The notes under the pieces were generated by a model. The model ran no database searches. It saw only the letters and a list, made by a program, of their open reading frames with translations, and was not told the DNA's origin. The translations under genes and the position numbers were made by a program. 36,327 bases of DNA from an archaeon. Lineage in GTDB: Archaea; AGJL01; Methanococci; Methanococcales; Methanocaldococcaceae. Where the stretch lies: NCBI GenBank assembly GCA_024278985.1, contig JAJRSC010000020.1, positions 1-36,327 of the forward strand. The letters run 5' to 3'. Shown here piece after piece: positions 9,189 through 16,874 of the stretch; position 1 is the stretch's first letter; every line of letters starts with the position of its first letter.

Positions 9189-10401
9189 TTTCACCAACTA
9201 AATTTTTATTTATTAATTCTTTAACTTTTTCATCATCATAGTTCCCCAAGAGATACATTAATTTTACATAAGCAACTTCTGGAATTATATCCTCACAAGG
9301 AATTACTCCAAGTTTTTGAAGTTCCCTACCATTTGAATATACATTCATATTAACTCTTCCATATATTGTTTGGGTAGTCATAACTACTATAGTACCATTA
9401 TCTATTGCATACTTAATATTTTCAAATATATATTCAGGAGCATGTCCTAATCCAGTCCCTTCTAATACAATCCCTTTATAACCTTTATCAACATAAAAAT
9501 TAATTATTTCTCCATCCATTCCAGGATAAACCTTTATTAAAGCTACTTTTTTCTCTAAGTTAGTATTTATTTCTATTTTTTTCTCATTGTATCTATCTAC
9601 ATCCTTCAAAAATTTAATTTTTTTATCTAATGGATATATCTTAGCTATTGGTTCATCATTGACTGTTTGAAAGGCATCTCTTCTTGAGGAATGATTTTTT
9701 CTAACTTTAACACCTTTATGCAGATAACAAAATTTATCATCAATAGTTCCATGCATAACTACATAAACTCCTCCAATGTTCTCTTTGGCAGCTAAAACAG
9801 AGCTTATTAAATTTAGATATGCATCAGAAGATGGTCTGTCACTACTTCTCTGAGCACCTACTAAAATTATTGGAAATGTAGATTTGACCATAAATGAAAG
9901 GGCAGCTGCTGTATAGGATAATGTATCAGTTCCATGGGCTATAACAATACCATCTGCTTCTTTACTTTCTTTTTTTATTTCTTCAGCTATATTTATCCAA
10001 TATTCTGGCTTCATATTTTCGCTGAGAATGTTCAATATTGGTTTTCCTCTTATATTGGCAATATCCATAAGTTCAGGCACAGCCCTAATTAAATCATCTG
10101 CTGTAAATGATGGATGTACTGCTCCAGTTCTATAATCAACTTTTGAGGCAACAGTTCCACCAGTTGAAAGTATAGATATAGTTTTATCATGTTTTTTTTC
10201 TAAGTTTAAGGGAGGATATTTATATTCTATTTTTTTACCCTTTTCAATTATTTCATAGTTAATAATATTCTCTCTCAATATTCCAACATTATAACCATTT
10301 TTTAGCTTTAAGGTTATAACATCCTTATTTATAGAAGGTAATATAACTCCCTCAAATTCTCCAGTATTTGTTTTTATTTTTACAACATCTCCAACTTCCA
10401 T
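9169..10401 (-). CDS. gatD: Glu-tRNA(Gln) amidotransferase subunit D
   Basis: 410 aa. GatD is the asparaginase-like half of the archaeal GatDE enzyme, which frees ammonia from glutamine so GatE can turn Glu-tRNA(Gln) into Gln-tRNA(Gln). An N-terminal small beta domain (1-70) is followed by the asparaginase core with [14 protein letters not shown] (78-90; nucleophile Thr83) and [16 protein letters not shown] (second Thr with Asp and Lys partners downstream). GatD distinguishes archaea from the bacterial GatCAB system. Start ATG with GAGGA upstream. Last gene of the cbiG-to-gatD run; gatE is not in the window. Confidence 0.95.
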   Translation of the reverse strand: MEVGDVVKIKTNTGEFEGVILPSINKDVITLKLKNGYNVGILRENIINYEIIEKGKKIEYKYPPLNLEKKHDKTISILSTGGTVASKVDYRTGAVHPSFTADDLIRAVPELMDIANIRGKPILNILSENMKPEYWINIAEEIKKESKEADGIVIAHGTDTLSYTAAALSFMVKSTFPIILVGAQRSSDRPSSDAYLNLISSVLAAKENIGGVYVVMHGTIDDKFCYLHKGVKVRKNHSSRRDAFQTVNDEPIAKIYPLDKKIKFLKDVDRYNEKKIEINTNLEKKVALIKVYPGMDGEIINFYVDKGYKGIVLEGTGLGHAPEYIFENIKYAIDNGTIVVMTTQTIYGRVNMNVYSNGRELQKLGVIPCEDIIPEVAYVKLMYLLGNYDDEKVKELINKNLVGEINYRLI

Positions 10402-10410
10402 AGTAATTCC

Positions 10411-10980
10411 TCATTTCTTTGTTATTAATAAAACATAAAGTTCTTCAAAAGGTATTTTTTCTTTTTCTATTATTCTTACCTTAAAACCTTTATTTTTAAA
10501 CATTTGTGTAACATCTTCTAAGTTAGTTAATGAGCTTATAACAATTAATATTTTTCCATCTTCTTTTAAATACTTATCAACCTTTTCAATAAATCTTTTT
10601 AAAACATCTTTTCCTTCAGGTCCTCCATCAAAAGCATAATTTATATATCCATCTATTCTATCATTTTCATCAGTTGGTAAATAAGGAGGATTAAATAAAA
10701 TAAAATCAAATTTTTTATTTACTTTTTCAAATAAATCACTTTCTACAACATCAATATTAACATTGTATAACTTAGCATTTTCTTTTGCCAACTTTACGGC
10801 TTTAGGATTTATATCTGTTGCTAAAACTCTTCCTCCTTTTTTTGCTACCTCAATAGCAATAATTCCTGTTCCTGTCCCAATCTCTAAAACTTCCTTATCT
10901 TTAAAATCAAAATGTTTTAATGCCCTAATTAGTAAATAACTATCTTCTGCTGGTTCATAAACATCTTTATCTAACTTCAT
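10411..10980 (-). CDS. HemK/PrmC-like class I methyltransferase
   Basis: 189 aa. S-adenosylmethionine site: VLEIGTGTGIIAIEVA (31-46) and acidic Asp56 in ATDINP; catalytic NPPY at 97-100, the mark of enzymes methylating glutamine amides or N-atoms. Size and lack of an N-terminal helical domain match the archaeal/eukaryotic Mtq2 (HemK2) type, which methylates the GGQ glutamine of the class I release factor with a Trm112 partner; this target is inferred. ATG overlaps the hemC stop (ATGA). Confidence 0.85.
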   Translation of the reverse strand: MKLDKDVYEPAEDSYLLIRALKHFDFKDKEVLEIGTGTGIIAIEVAKKGGRVLATDINPKAVKLAKENAKLYNVNIDVVESDLFEKVNKKFDFILFNPPYLPTDENDRIDGYINYAFDGGPEGKDVLKRFIEKVDKYLKEDGKILIVISSLTNLEDVTQMFKNKGFKVRIIEKEKIPFEELYVLLITKK

Positions 10981-11828
10981 TCTCTCAACATCTCTCCTAA
11001 TCTTCTTCCTAACTCCTTAGCTTTATTTATATCATCTAAGGAGCACTTTATTTTATCTTCTAATTCTTTATATTCATCATTAGCAACACCAACCTTTAAA
11101 TGTAAATATCCATCTCTATATTCTCCATAAGCACCAAAAGGAACAGAACATCCAGAACCAAAAACATTTAAAGCAGTTCTTTCAGCTAAACATTCTAAAT
11201 ATGTTTTTTTATGGTTTATTTTTTGAAGAATATTTTTTATTGTTTGATTATCTTTTTTGTAGGCAATGGCAATAACTCCCTGAGCAGGTGCAGGAAGTAT
11301 TGGGAGAGGTATATAATCAAAATCTAACTCTATATTTAGCCTTTTAATACTTACTTCAGATAATACAATTGCATCATATTCCCCTGATTTTAATTTTTTT
11401 AGTCTTGTATCTACATTTCCTCTTAGTAATTTAAATTTTGCATTAGGATAGATTAATTTTAAAAAAGCTCTTCTTCTAATACTTGATGTTCCTATGGTTA
11501 AATTATCTTTTATTTCTCTATATATCAATAAATCTTTATATCCATCTCTTTTTAGAACCACATAATCTAAATTTTTATTCCAAATTGTAGGAATATCTTT
11601 TAAACTATGAACAGCAATATCGATATTATTATTTAAAAGAGCTATATCTAACTCTTTAGTAAAAACTCCAATTCCTATATCCGATATTTTTTTATTTTGA
11701 ACTTTATCTCCTGTTGTTTTAATTATTTTTATCTTACTTTCAATACCTATCTTTTTTAATTCTTCAGCAACTTTTTCGGCTTGATATAAAGCTAATTTAC
11801 TCCCTCTTGTTCCAATAGTTATTTCCAT
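10977..11828 (-). CDS. hemC: Porphobilinogen deaminase (hydroxymethylbilane synthase)
   Basis: 283 aa. Joins four porphobilinogens into hydroxymethylbilane, the open-chain precursor of cobamides, siroheme and F430. Visible features: GTRGSKLALYQAE (7-19), catalytic Asp78 in HSLKD, the SSIRRRAFL substrate-binding stretch (115-123), RGNVDTRL (136-143) and the dipyrromethane cofactor Cys227 in GSGCSVPFGAY. Full length for the archaeal form. It lies 2 bases after the PUA gene and downstream of cbiG, so a tetrapyrrole/cobamide operon is suggested. Confidence 0.97.
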   Translation of the reverse strand: MEITIGTRGSKLALYQAEKVAEELKKIGIESKIKIIKTTGDKVQNKKISDIGIGVFTKELDIALLNNNIDIAVHSLKDIPTIWNKNLDYVVLKRDGYKDLLIYREIKDNLTIGTSSIRRRAFLKLIYPNAKFKLLRGNVDTRLKKLKSGEYDAIVLSEVSIKRLNIELDFDYIPLPILPAPAQGVIAIAYKKDNQTIKNILQKINHKKTYLECLAERTALNVFGSGCSVPFGAYGEYRDGYLHLKVGVANDEYKELEDKIKCSLDDINKAKELGRRLGEMLRE

Positions 11829-11830
11829 TA

Positions 11831-12316
11831 TTATCCCTTAAAGTTCCAAATTTCATCTCCAACATAATGAATATTTTTTATAGCCTTTCCCTTATCTTTT
11901 TCAACCATATCCTTCCCAGAAATTAAGGCTATCCCTACACATATTGGTTTATTATGTTTTTCATCAACAACTACAACAACATCACCCTCCTCTATATTTT
12001 CATCCGCATTAACAATTCCAGGGGCCATAACATCAGCACCATTTATTAAATACTTTATTGCCCCCATATCTACTACTACCTTTTTAAAATTGGCTGGAAA
12101 TTTTGTTAAAAGGTTAATAGTTGGAAATACTTTATCCTCCATAATAATAGCAATTGGTATTTTATCAACTAATAAAAGAACTTTATTTTCTGTTATAACC
12201 TTTTCAATACCCTTTTTTGGAATAATTTTATTAATATCTTCAAATATATGACTTAGCTGATTTTTAATTTCTTTTATTTCTTTCTTACTTAGGAAGTATC
12301 TCTTTTTTATCTTCAT
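11831..12316 (-). CDS. MCT-1-like PUA-domain protein
   Basis: 161 aa from ATG 12316. I prefer this ATG over TTG 12334 because AGGTGG (12320-12325) lies just before it. The N-terminal helix-rich domain (KKRYFLSKKEIKEIK) and C-terminal PUA domain (KYLINGADVMAPGIV, EGDVVVVVDEKHNKPICVG) give the architecture of archaeal relatives of MCT-1/ligatin, RNA-binding proteins tied to translation re-initiation or tRNA release in eukaryotes. Exact role here is unknown. It overlaps the end of cbiG by 32 bases. Confidence 0.8.
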   Translation of the reverse strand: MKIKKRYFLSKKEIKEIKNQLSHIFEDINKIIPKKGIEKVITENKVLLLVDKIPIAIIMEDKVFPTINLLTKFPANFKKVVVDMGAIKYLINGADVMAPGIVNADENIEEGDVVVVVDEKHNKPICVGIALISGKDMVEKDKGKAIKNIHYVGDEIWNFKG

Positions 12317-13262
12317 ACTCCACCTCTTTAGCAATACTTACTGAAACTCCTTTTTTAGTTATCTTATTTAAAAGAAGTTCTCCTCTATTTTTAGAAAGTT
12401 TTTCCACACCTAACAAAGCAACTGGCTCTGAGACCCCATAACAACCTATTGACCTATAAACAAACTCAGATTTTTTTAGATTGTATCTATTAAAAATATT
12501 ATTAATTTCTTCACAACTAAAAAATAATAACTTTTTATTAAATTTTTCATTGATAACTTTTAATAAATTTTTTTCATCTTTTTTTAACTCCACTGTTGCA
12601 AAGGCATTAACTCTCCATAAATATAAATTTCTTAAAAATAAGGCCTTTTTAATAAGCCAATATATATTATAACTCTTCTCTCCTTTTCTACATCCAACAC
12701 CAACGACAATTTTTAAAGGTTTTAACTTAATATTATCAACTTTAACATAATCTTTATCATGGTAGTTTATATTATAACCATTAATTTTTATATTCCAACC
12801 TTTTGGGAGATATAAATCAATATTTTCATATAAAATTTTTTTGTTAATTCTTAGAATATCTTTTCTTTTAGGTTTCTCTAAAAAAAGTATGTTGGTTAGT
12901 ACATCTAACCCTATTTTATTATAAACATCTGTTGCAGTTGTATATATGACAGTCCCATTTAAAAATCTTGCTAAAAGATTGGCAAAATAAGTTCCACCAC
13001 CTAAATGACTTGACAATAAAGGAATAATTTCCATTTGTCTATTTACAACAATAACAAAAGGGTCCTTATATTTATCATTGATAATTTCATTTATATATTT
13101 CCTTAAAAAAATCCCTGTAGCACCAATAAAAATATATCCTCTGTCATTTTCTAATTTAAAATCTTTTATATGTTCTATTTTAGAAGGATAGTGAAAAAAG
13201 TCTAAAATCTTTTTTATCTTTTCTGCAATGTCTTTATCAACTATATATATAATCTTAATCAT
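12285..13262 (-). CDS. cbiG: Cobalt-precorrin-5A hydrolase CbiG
   Basis: 325 aa. Opens the delta-lactone of cobalt-precorrin-5A with loss of a C2 unit in the anaerobic cobamide pathway. The N-terminal domain has GATGIFLRKY and LSSHLGGGTYFANLLA; the linker region is less conserved; the C-terminal domain carries GVGCRKG and SIGCYGVSEPVALLG, both typical. Start ATG 13262 has no clear ribosome binding site, and a TATA-like ACATATATTA (13281-13290) is centred about 24 bases upstream, so the message is probably leaderless. Confidence 0.92.
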   Translation of the reverse strand: MIKIIYIVDKDIAEKIKKILDFFHYPSKIEHIKDFKLENDRGYIFIGATGIFLRKYINEIINDKYKDPFVIVVNRQMEIIPLLSSHLGGGTYFANLLARFLNGTVIYTTATDVYNKIGLDVLTNILFLEKPKRKDILRINKKILYENIDLYLPKGWNIKINGYNINYHDKDYVKVDNIKLKPLKIVVGVGCRKGEKSYNIYWLIKKALFLRNLYLWRVNAFATVELKKDEKNLLKVINEKFNKKLLFFSCEEINNIFNRYNLKKSEFVYRSIGCYGVSEPVALLGVEKLSKNRGELLLNKITKKGVSVSIAKEVEYEDKKEILPK

Positions 13263-13280
13263 CCTATCATTTAAATTTTT

Positions 13281-13290
13281 TAATATATGT
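13281..13290 (-). promoter_or_regulatory. TATA box of cbiG, leaderless arrangement
   Basis: Minus-strand ACATATATTA centred 24 bases before the ATG puts transcription start at or within a few bases of the start codon. This agrees with the missing GGTGA and suggests that the cbiG-hemC-gatD run has its own promoter, separate from the tRNA genes upstream. Confidence 0.45.
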
Positions 13291-13306
13291 TGTAATTAAA
13301 AAATAA

Positions 13307-13381
13307 TGCTCCGGCCGGGATTTGAACCCGGGTCGCGGGCTCGAAAGGCCCGCATGATTGGCCGGGCTACACCACCGGAGC
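13307..13381 (-). tRNA. tRNA-Glu (anticodon TTC)
   Basis: Acceptor stem GCTCCGG/CCGGAGC with discriminator A, T-stem ACCCGGG/CCCGG with TTCAAAT loop, and anticodon stem CGGGC/GCCCG with loop CTTTCGA, giving TTC. CCA is not encoded (ATT follows the stem). In archaea this tRNA (or its Gln relative) is charged with Glu; gatD lies nearby but has its own operon. Fourth and last tRNA of the cluster. Confidence 0.95.
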
Positions 13382-13392
13382 ATAAAAAATAG

Positions 13393-13467
13393 TGGGCCCG
13401 AAGGGATTTGAACCCTTGACCACTCGGTTATGAGCCGAGCGCTCTGACCAGGCTGAGCTACGGGCCC
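13393..13467 (-). tRNA. tRNA with CAT anticodon (elongator Met or Ile2)
   Basis: Acceptor GGGCCCG/CGGGCCC, discriminator A, anticodon stem CTCGG/CCGAG with loop CTCATAA, so anticodon CAT; T-loop TTCAAAT. It lacks the three G-C pairs under the anticodon loop that mark the initiator, so it is elongator Met or the AUA-reading Ile2 whose C34 is changed to agmatidine. The GGGCCCG acceptor stem looks more isoleucine-like to me. CCA is not encoded. Confidence 0.9.
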
Positions 13468-13490
13468 AAAAAAATAAAAAAGTAAAAAAT

Positions 13491-13566
13491 TGGCGCCCCC
13501 AGCAGGACTCGAACCTGCGACCTACGGATTAACAGTCCGTCGCTCTACCAACTGAGCTATGGGGGC
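13491..13566 (-). tRNA. tRNA-Asn (anticodon GTT), CCA encoded
   Basis: Acceptor GCCCCCA/TGGGGGC, discriminator G, anticodon stem ACGGA/TCCGT with loop CTGTTAA, so GTT; T-arm GCAGG-TTCGAGT-CCTGC. The template reads TGG at 13491-13493, so the 3' CCA is encoded, unlike the two tRNAs downstream. Confidence 0.95.
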
Positions 13567-13573
13567 ACGTAAT

Positions 13574-13650
13574 TGGTGCCGCGGGGGTGATTTGAACACC
13601 CGACAACGGGATCTTCAGTCCCGCGTTCTCCCAGGCTGAACTACCGCGGC
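13574..13650 (-). tRNA. tRNA-Phe (anticodon GAA), CCA encoded
   Basis: Acceptor GCCGCGG/CCGCGGC with discriminator A, anticodon stem CGGGA/TCCCG with loop CTGAAGA, so GAA; T-arm GGGTG-TTCAAAT-CACCC. CCA is encoded at 13574-13576. First gene of the tRNA cluster, directly after the TATA box. Confidence 0.95.
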
Positions 13651-13679
13651 ACAAGCAATAAATTAAAATAGTAGAAGAG

Positions 13680-13690
13680 ATATATATACT
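13680..13690 (-). promoter_or_regulatory. Promoter of the tRNA cluster
   Basis: Minus-strand AGTATATATAT preceded by A-rich bases, centred about 34 bases before the 5' end of mature tRNA-Phe. The predicted start leaves a short 5' leader to be cut by RNase P. One promoter is likely to drive all four tRNAs (spacers 7, 23 and 11 bases). Confidence 0.6.
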
Positions 13691-13713
13691 TTTCGATAAT
13701 TCATTAATTTAAA

Positions 13714-14472
13714 TTATTCATTTTTATTTTTTTTCTCTTTATTAGATTCCAACTCTTTTTTTGCCTTATCAACTAACTCTAAAATCTTTTTAATATCTAC
13801 TTTCTTAAACTGTTGAGTTTTAGTATCTATAATACATGCATCAATATTTTCTGCTTTAATTTCTTCATTTGCTTTAACTAATGATTTTATAGCAAGATAT
13901 AATGCATCATCTAAAGTAAGGTTATCATTATACTCTTTTTCTAAAAGTTCCATAACTACTGGCCTACCACTACCTATTGCAGTTGCCTTATATTCTATCA
14001 ATGCTCCACTTGGGTCAGTTTCAAATAATCTTGAAGTATTTTTATCTAATCCAGCAATTAATAAAGAGACACCAAAAGGTCTAACTCCTCCATGTTGTGT
14101 ATATGCCTGTTTAATATCACAGATTTTTTTAGCTAACAACTCTATAGGTATCTCTTCTCCGTATGATAATCTATATATTTGTGCTTCTAATCTTGCTCTA
14201 TCAATTAATACTCTTGCATCAGCAACAAGTCCAGAAGTTGCTGCAGCAACATGGTCATCTATTTGGAAAATTTTTTCTATTGACTCTATTTTTACCAATC
14301 TACTTGTAACTCTTCTATCAACTGCCAAGACTACTCCTTCTTTACATGTTATACCTACTGCAGTTGTACCTCTTCTAACAGCTTCTCTTGCATATTCAAC
14401 TTGATATAATCTACCTTCAGGACTAAATACAGTTATTGCTCTATCATAAGCTGTTGGAGGAACCATTTGCAT
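13714..14472 (-). CDS. psmA: 20S proteasome alpha subunit
   Basis: 252 aa. Forms the outer rings of the archaeal proteasome, gating entry to the beta rings. The alpha signature [20 protein letters not shown] (residues 9-28) is complete, followed by the Ntn-hydrolase fold with [20 protein letters not shown]. There is no propeptide and no active Thr, as expected for alpha. The acidic-basic C-terminus ([14 protein letters not shown]) is usual in this group. Start ATG 14472 with GGTGAT (14476-14481). Single gene with its own promoter; RNA exosome or SBDS genes often found beside it are not here. Confidence 0.97.
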   Translation of the reverse strand: MQMVPPTAYDRAITVFSPEGRLYQVEYAREAVRRGTTAVGITCKEGVVLAVDRRVTSRLVKIESIEKIFQIDDHVAAATSGLVADARVLIDRARLEAQIYRLSYGEEIPIELLAKKICDIKQAYTQHGGVRPFGVSLLIAGLDKNTSRLFETDPSGALIEYKATAIGSGRPVVMELLEKEYNDNLTLDDALYLAIKSLVKANEEIKAENIDACIIDTKTQQFKKVDIKKILELVDKAKKELESNKEKKNKNE

Positions 14473-14709
14473 TATATCACCATTAATTAATTTTTTATTA
14501 TATTAAGAGTTTTTTAGTATTAAATACTTTATCTAAACTAATATTTTGTATTCCTTAAACATATTTCCAAGTTTATATATAATGTTTAAATTTAATGTTT
14601 CTAATTATATGCTTATGTATATTATTGACACTAAAATACACAAAACAGAAAATTATATATATTTTATCACATATGTGATATAATTGAAAAAAATAAAGAG
14701 GTGAAAAAT
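14473..14709. promoter_or_regulatory. Divergent control region psmA / DUF5320-like operon
   Basis: It holds the psmA upstream region, a TTTATATATAAT at about 14573-14584 that could serve either strand, a second TATA (AATTATATATAT, 14651-14662) for the rightward operon, and the palindrome listed separately. No tRNA-like or C/D-box structure was seen. Confidence 0.5.
14665..14680. promoter_or_regulatory. Perfect 16-bp palindrome, candidate operator
   Basis: TATCACATATGTGATA reads the same on both strands. It lies just after the TATA box AATTATATATAT and covers or abuts the predicted transcription start (about 14680), ahead of the GGTGA at 14699-14703. A dimeric repressor bound here would block initiation. 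The protein that binds it is unknown. Confidence 0.6.
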
Positions 14710-15021
14710 ATGTTTGGATGGGGAAGAAGTTTTGGTAGAGGTAGAGGATTTTGGAGATACTTCCCAGTTGCAACAGTAGGAGGCAGATACAGATATGTAG
14801 GTCCATGTAGATGTGGTTTTGGACCACATGCATTTTATGTTGATGAAAGAACTGGAGCTTTAGTTCATGCATGGGATATATATAGAGGAGCTCCAGATGT
14901 TTATATAGATGAAAAAAGATATTTAGAAGAGACTATAAAAGAATTAGAAGAAGAAAAAAGAATGTTAGAGGAAGAATTAGCAAGAATTAAAAAAAGATTA
15001 GAAGAACTAAAAAAAGATTAA
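14710..15021 (+). CDS. DUF5320-like Gly/Arg/aromatic-rich protein with coiled-coil tail
   Basis: 103 aa from ATG 14710 (GGTGA then five bases; GTG 14701 is inside that site). The N-terminus MFGWGRSFGRGRGFWR is rich in Gly, Arg and aromatics; a PCRCGFGPHAFY segment with two Cys and a His could bind metal; residues 70-103 are a Glu/Lys coiled coil. This is the layout of small DUF5320-type proteins, often found near NifX/NafY-like iron-sulfur or metal-cofactor genes. Function unknown. It is followed 8 bases later by a zinc-ribbon gene and sits behind a palindromic operator. Confidence 0.7.
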   Translation: MFGWGRSFGRGRGFWRYFPVATVGGRYRYVGPCRCGFGPHAFYVDERTGALVHAWDIYRGAPDVYIDEKRYLEETIKELEEEKRMLEEELARIKKRLEELKKD

Positions 15022-15029
15022 GTGGTAAA

Positions 15030-15227
15030 ATGGATATGAAAAAATTTTTATGTGCAAAATGTCAAAAGGTTATTGAAGTTCCTTATGGAGTTCCAAAACC
15101 AGAAGTTTGTCCCTACTGTGGAGCACCAGAAACATTTATCCATAGAATAGATGCTGGTGGTAGAGGTTTAGGAAAAGGGAGAGGTAGAAGATGTGGAATG
15201 AGAATGATGCATGATTTTAGAGAATAA
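15030..15227 (+). CDS. Small zinc-ribbon protein with Gly/Arg-rich tail
   Basis: 65 aa. CAKC (residues 8-11) and CPYCG (27-31) form a zinc ribbon; the C-terminus GGRGLGKGRGRRCGMRMMHDF is Gly/Arg/Met-rich with another Cys and His, echoing the start of the preceding protein. Same operon, 8 bases apart. A second ATG lies two codons in. Likely a metal- or nucleic-acid-binding partner of the upstream protein (inference). Confidence 0.7.
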   Translation: MDMKKFLCAKCQKVIEVPYGVPKPEVCPYCGAPETFIHRIDAGGRGLGKGRGRRCGMRMMHDFRE

Positions 15228-15230
15228 CTC

Positions 15231-15255
15231 CCCATTTTTTTCTTTTTTATTTTTT
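15231..15255 (+). terminator. Poly-T terminator between convergent zinc-ribbon gene and pstS
   Basis: CCCCATTTTTTTC and TTTTTTATTTTTT follow the zinc-ribbon stop within 30 bases. On the other strand, T-runs at about 15283-15314 follow the pstS stop, so the 90-base gap looks like back-to-back archaeal terminators. Confidence 0.55.
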
Positions 15256-15317
15256 AAAATCATAAAAATATCCTTTTTTAAATTATAAAGAAAAAAATAA
15301 AAAGAGAATAAAAAAAT

Positions 15318-16481
15318 TTATTCTTTAATCATATCAACAGCTTTTAATCCAATTTCAGCAACATCTTTTGGTAATCCAACATATCCAGGAGCTAAGTATT
15401 CTGGTTTTTGACCTTCTGTTAAAATCCATTTTAAGAAGTCTTTAATAGCTTTAGCTTTTTCTGGAGTATAGTGCTTACCATTTTTATTTTCCCAAACTAA
15501 CAAGTGGGTAAATGCAACAATTGGATAGGAATCTTTTCCTGGAGCATCTAACATTTGTTTTAAATCTTCTTTATATCCTTCTGTTGGGTCTGGAATATTT
15601 GCTTTAACAGCTGAAACAGCTGCCTTTATACTTTTATCATTAGGAACTACATAGTTTCCTTCTTTATTTTCTAAAGCAGCAACTGGTAATTTATCATTAA
15701 TAGCATAAGATAATTCTGTATAGGCAATTGAATATGGAGTTGATTTTAATATTGCAACAACTCCTGTATTTCCTTTTCCAGCAAGCCCTCTTCCCATTTT
15801 GTCTACTGGCCAATTAACTAATTTTCCAGCTCCAACTTTTTCAGCCCATTCTTTGGATATTAAACTTAAGTATGTGGTAAATATTGCTGTTGTACCACTT
15901 GCATCACTTCTATGGATAACAATAATTTTTTTATGAGGTAATTTATCTGCAACATCTGGATTTAATTTTTTAATTCTTTCATCATCCCAGTACTCTATCT
16001 TTCCTAAGAATATATCTGCTAAGACATCTCTACTTAATTTTAAAGTTTTATCTCCTAATTCTGGAACATTGTAAGTTACAACAACAGCACCAACAATTTC
16101 AGGGAATTGTAATGGTTGGTCTCCTGTAGCTAAGAATTTTTTCCACATACTTTCTTTTACAGGTGGGTCAGTTCTTCCAATATCAGTTAATCCTTTTAAG
16201 AATGCTTCTTGTCCGTGTCCTGAACCTCCACCTTCATATTCTATCTTAACATTAGGGTTTATTTTTTGATACTCTTCAATCCATTTTTGAATTTGATATT
16301 TTGGAAATGTAGCTCCTGTAGTTCTAATAACTATAACTTTACTTTGTTCTTGACCTTGAGTTTGAGGTTGATTTACTTCAGAATTTTGACTTTGAGACTG
16401 GCTACCACCAACACATCCAGCTAAAGTTATTATCGGAACAATCATAACTAGGGCCAACACAATTGCAAGAATTTTTTTCAT
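15318..16481 (-). CDS. pstS: Phosphate ABC transporter substrate-binding lipoprotein PstS
   Basis: 387 aa. Signal peptide with lipobox-like LAGC (20-23), then a Ser/Gln-rich spacer (27-48), then a periplasmic-type binding fold: RTTGATFPKYQIQKW, GGGSGHGQEAFLKGLTDIGR and HRSDASGTTAIFTTYLS are the phosphate-contacting segments of PstS. It captures phosphate outside the membrane for an ABC importer. The PstCAB/PhoU genes are not beside it, so the transporter is split or the gene is an extra copy. GGTGATTTA precedes the ATG. It shares a promoter motif with the alkaline phosphatase. Confidence 0.93.
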   Translation of the reverse strand: MKKILAIVLALVMIVPIITLAGCVGGSQSQSQNSEVNQPQTQGQEQSKVIVIRTTGATFPKYQIQKWIEEYQKINPNVKIEYEGGGSGHGQEAFLKGLTDIGRTDPPVKESMWKKFLATGDQPLQFPEIVGAVVVTYNVPELGDKTLKLSRDVLADIFLGKIEYWDDERIKKLNPDVADKLPHKKIIVIHRSDASGTTAIFTTYLSLISKEWAEKVGAGKLVNWPVDKMGRGLAGKGNTGVVAILKSTPYSIAYTELSYAINDKLPVAALENKEGNYVVPNDKSIKAAVSAVKANIPDPTEGYKEDLKQMLDAPGKDSYPIVAFTHLLVWENKNGKHYTPEKAKAIKDFLKWILTEGQKPEYLAPGYVGLPKDVAEIGLKAVDMIKE

Positions 16482-16540
16482 TAAATCACCTAAATAATTC
16501 TAATTATATGAACAATAATAATTTAAATAGAAACTGAAGT

Positions 16541-16560
16541 ATATAAAATTTACTATTTAG
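16541..16560 (-). promoter_or_regulatory. pstS promoter with motif shared with alkaline phosphatase
   Basis: On the minus strand: CTAAATAGT (16560-16552), five bases, TTATAT (16546-16541). The TATA predicts transcription from about 16518 and a leader of roughly 37 nt. The match to 445-464 in sequence and spacing is exact for 15 of 20 positions. Confidence 0.45.
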
Positions 16561-16661
16561 GATTAAATTTCATATTTTATGAACTACAAATAAAATATAA
16601 GAAAGATTATTATTTATTTAAACTATTAAATTATTAAGTATAACATTATGAGGTTTAAATT

Positions 16662-16871
16662 ATGAAAATATTAGCTAAAAGAGGACAAATTAGTATGGAG
16701 TTTGCCATTTTGTTAGCAGCAGTTGTTGCAGCAGTTTCACTATTAGGATTTTACTATTTAAAATCAATAACTACAACAGCAAAAACTACTCAAGAAACAC
16801 AAACAAATACATCTTTAATTGTCCAAAATAAATATTTAGAAATATCTGAAAAAGCAAAAGAGGTTACTTAA
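16662..16871 (+). CDS. Class III signal peptide (type IV pilin-like) protein
   Basis: 69 aa. MKILAKRGQISMEF is a class III signal peptide: basic residues, Gly8 before the cut, Gln9 at +1, Glu13 at +5, followed by a hydrophobic helix (14-35). Prepilin peptidase (EppA type in Methanococcales) would remove residues 1-8. The mature part is only 61 residues, rich in Thr/Gln/Lys, smaller than most structural pilins, so it may be a minor pilin or an adaptor. GAGGT upstream. It is 3 bases before the archaeosortase-like gene, implying joint function. Confidence 0.85.
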   Translation: MKILAKRGQISMEFAILLAAVVAAVSLLGFYYLKSITTTAKTTQETQTNTSLIVQNKYLEISEKAKEVT

Positions 16872-16874
16872 TAA

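Noticed and set aside
13307-13650. Direct-repeat look of the region, possibly a CRISPR array
   Set aside because: The repeating GC-rich blocks fold as four different tRNAs with distinct anticodons; no repeat-spacer pattern exists anywhere in the window.
14573-14872. 99-residue minus-strand open frame upstream of and over the DUF5320-like gene
   Set aside because: Low-complexity Phe/Tyr/Ile/His-rich text, no ribosome binding site, and it covers the promoter and palindrome of the plus-strand gene, whose product looks real.
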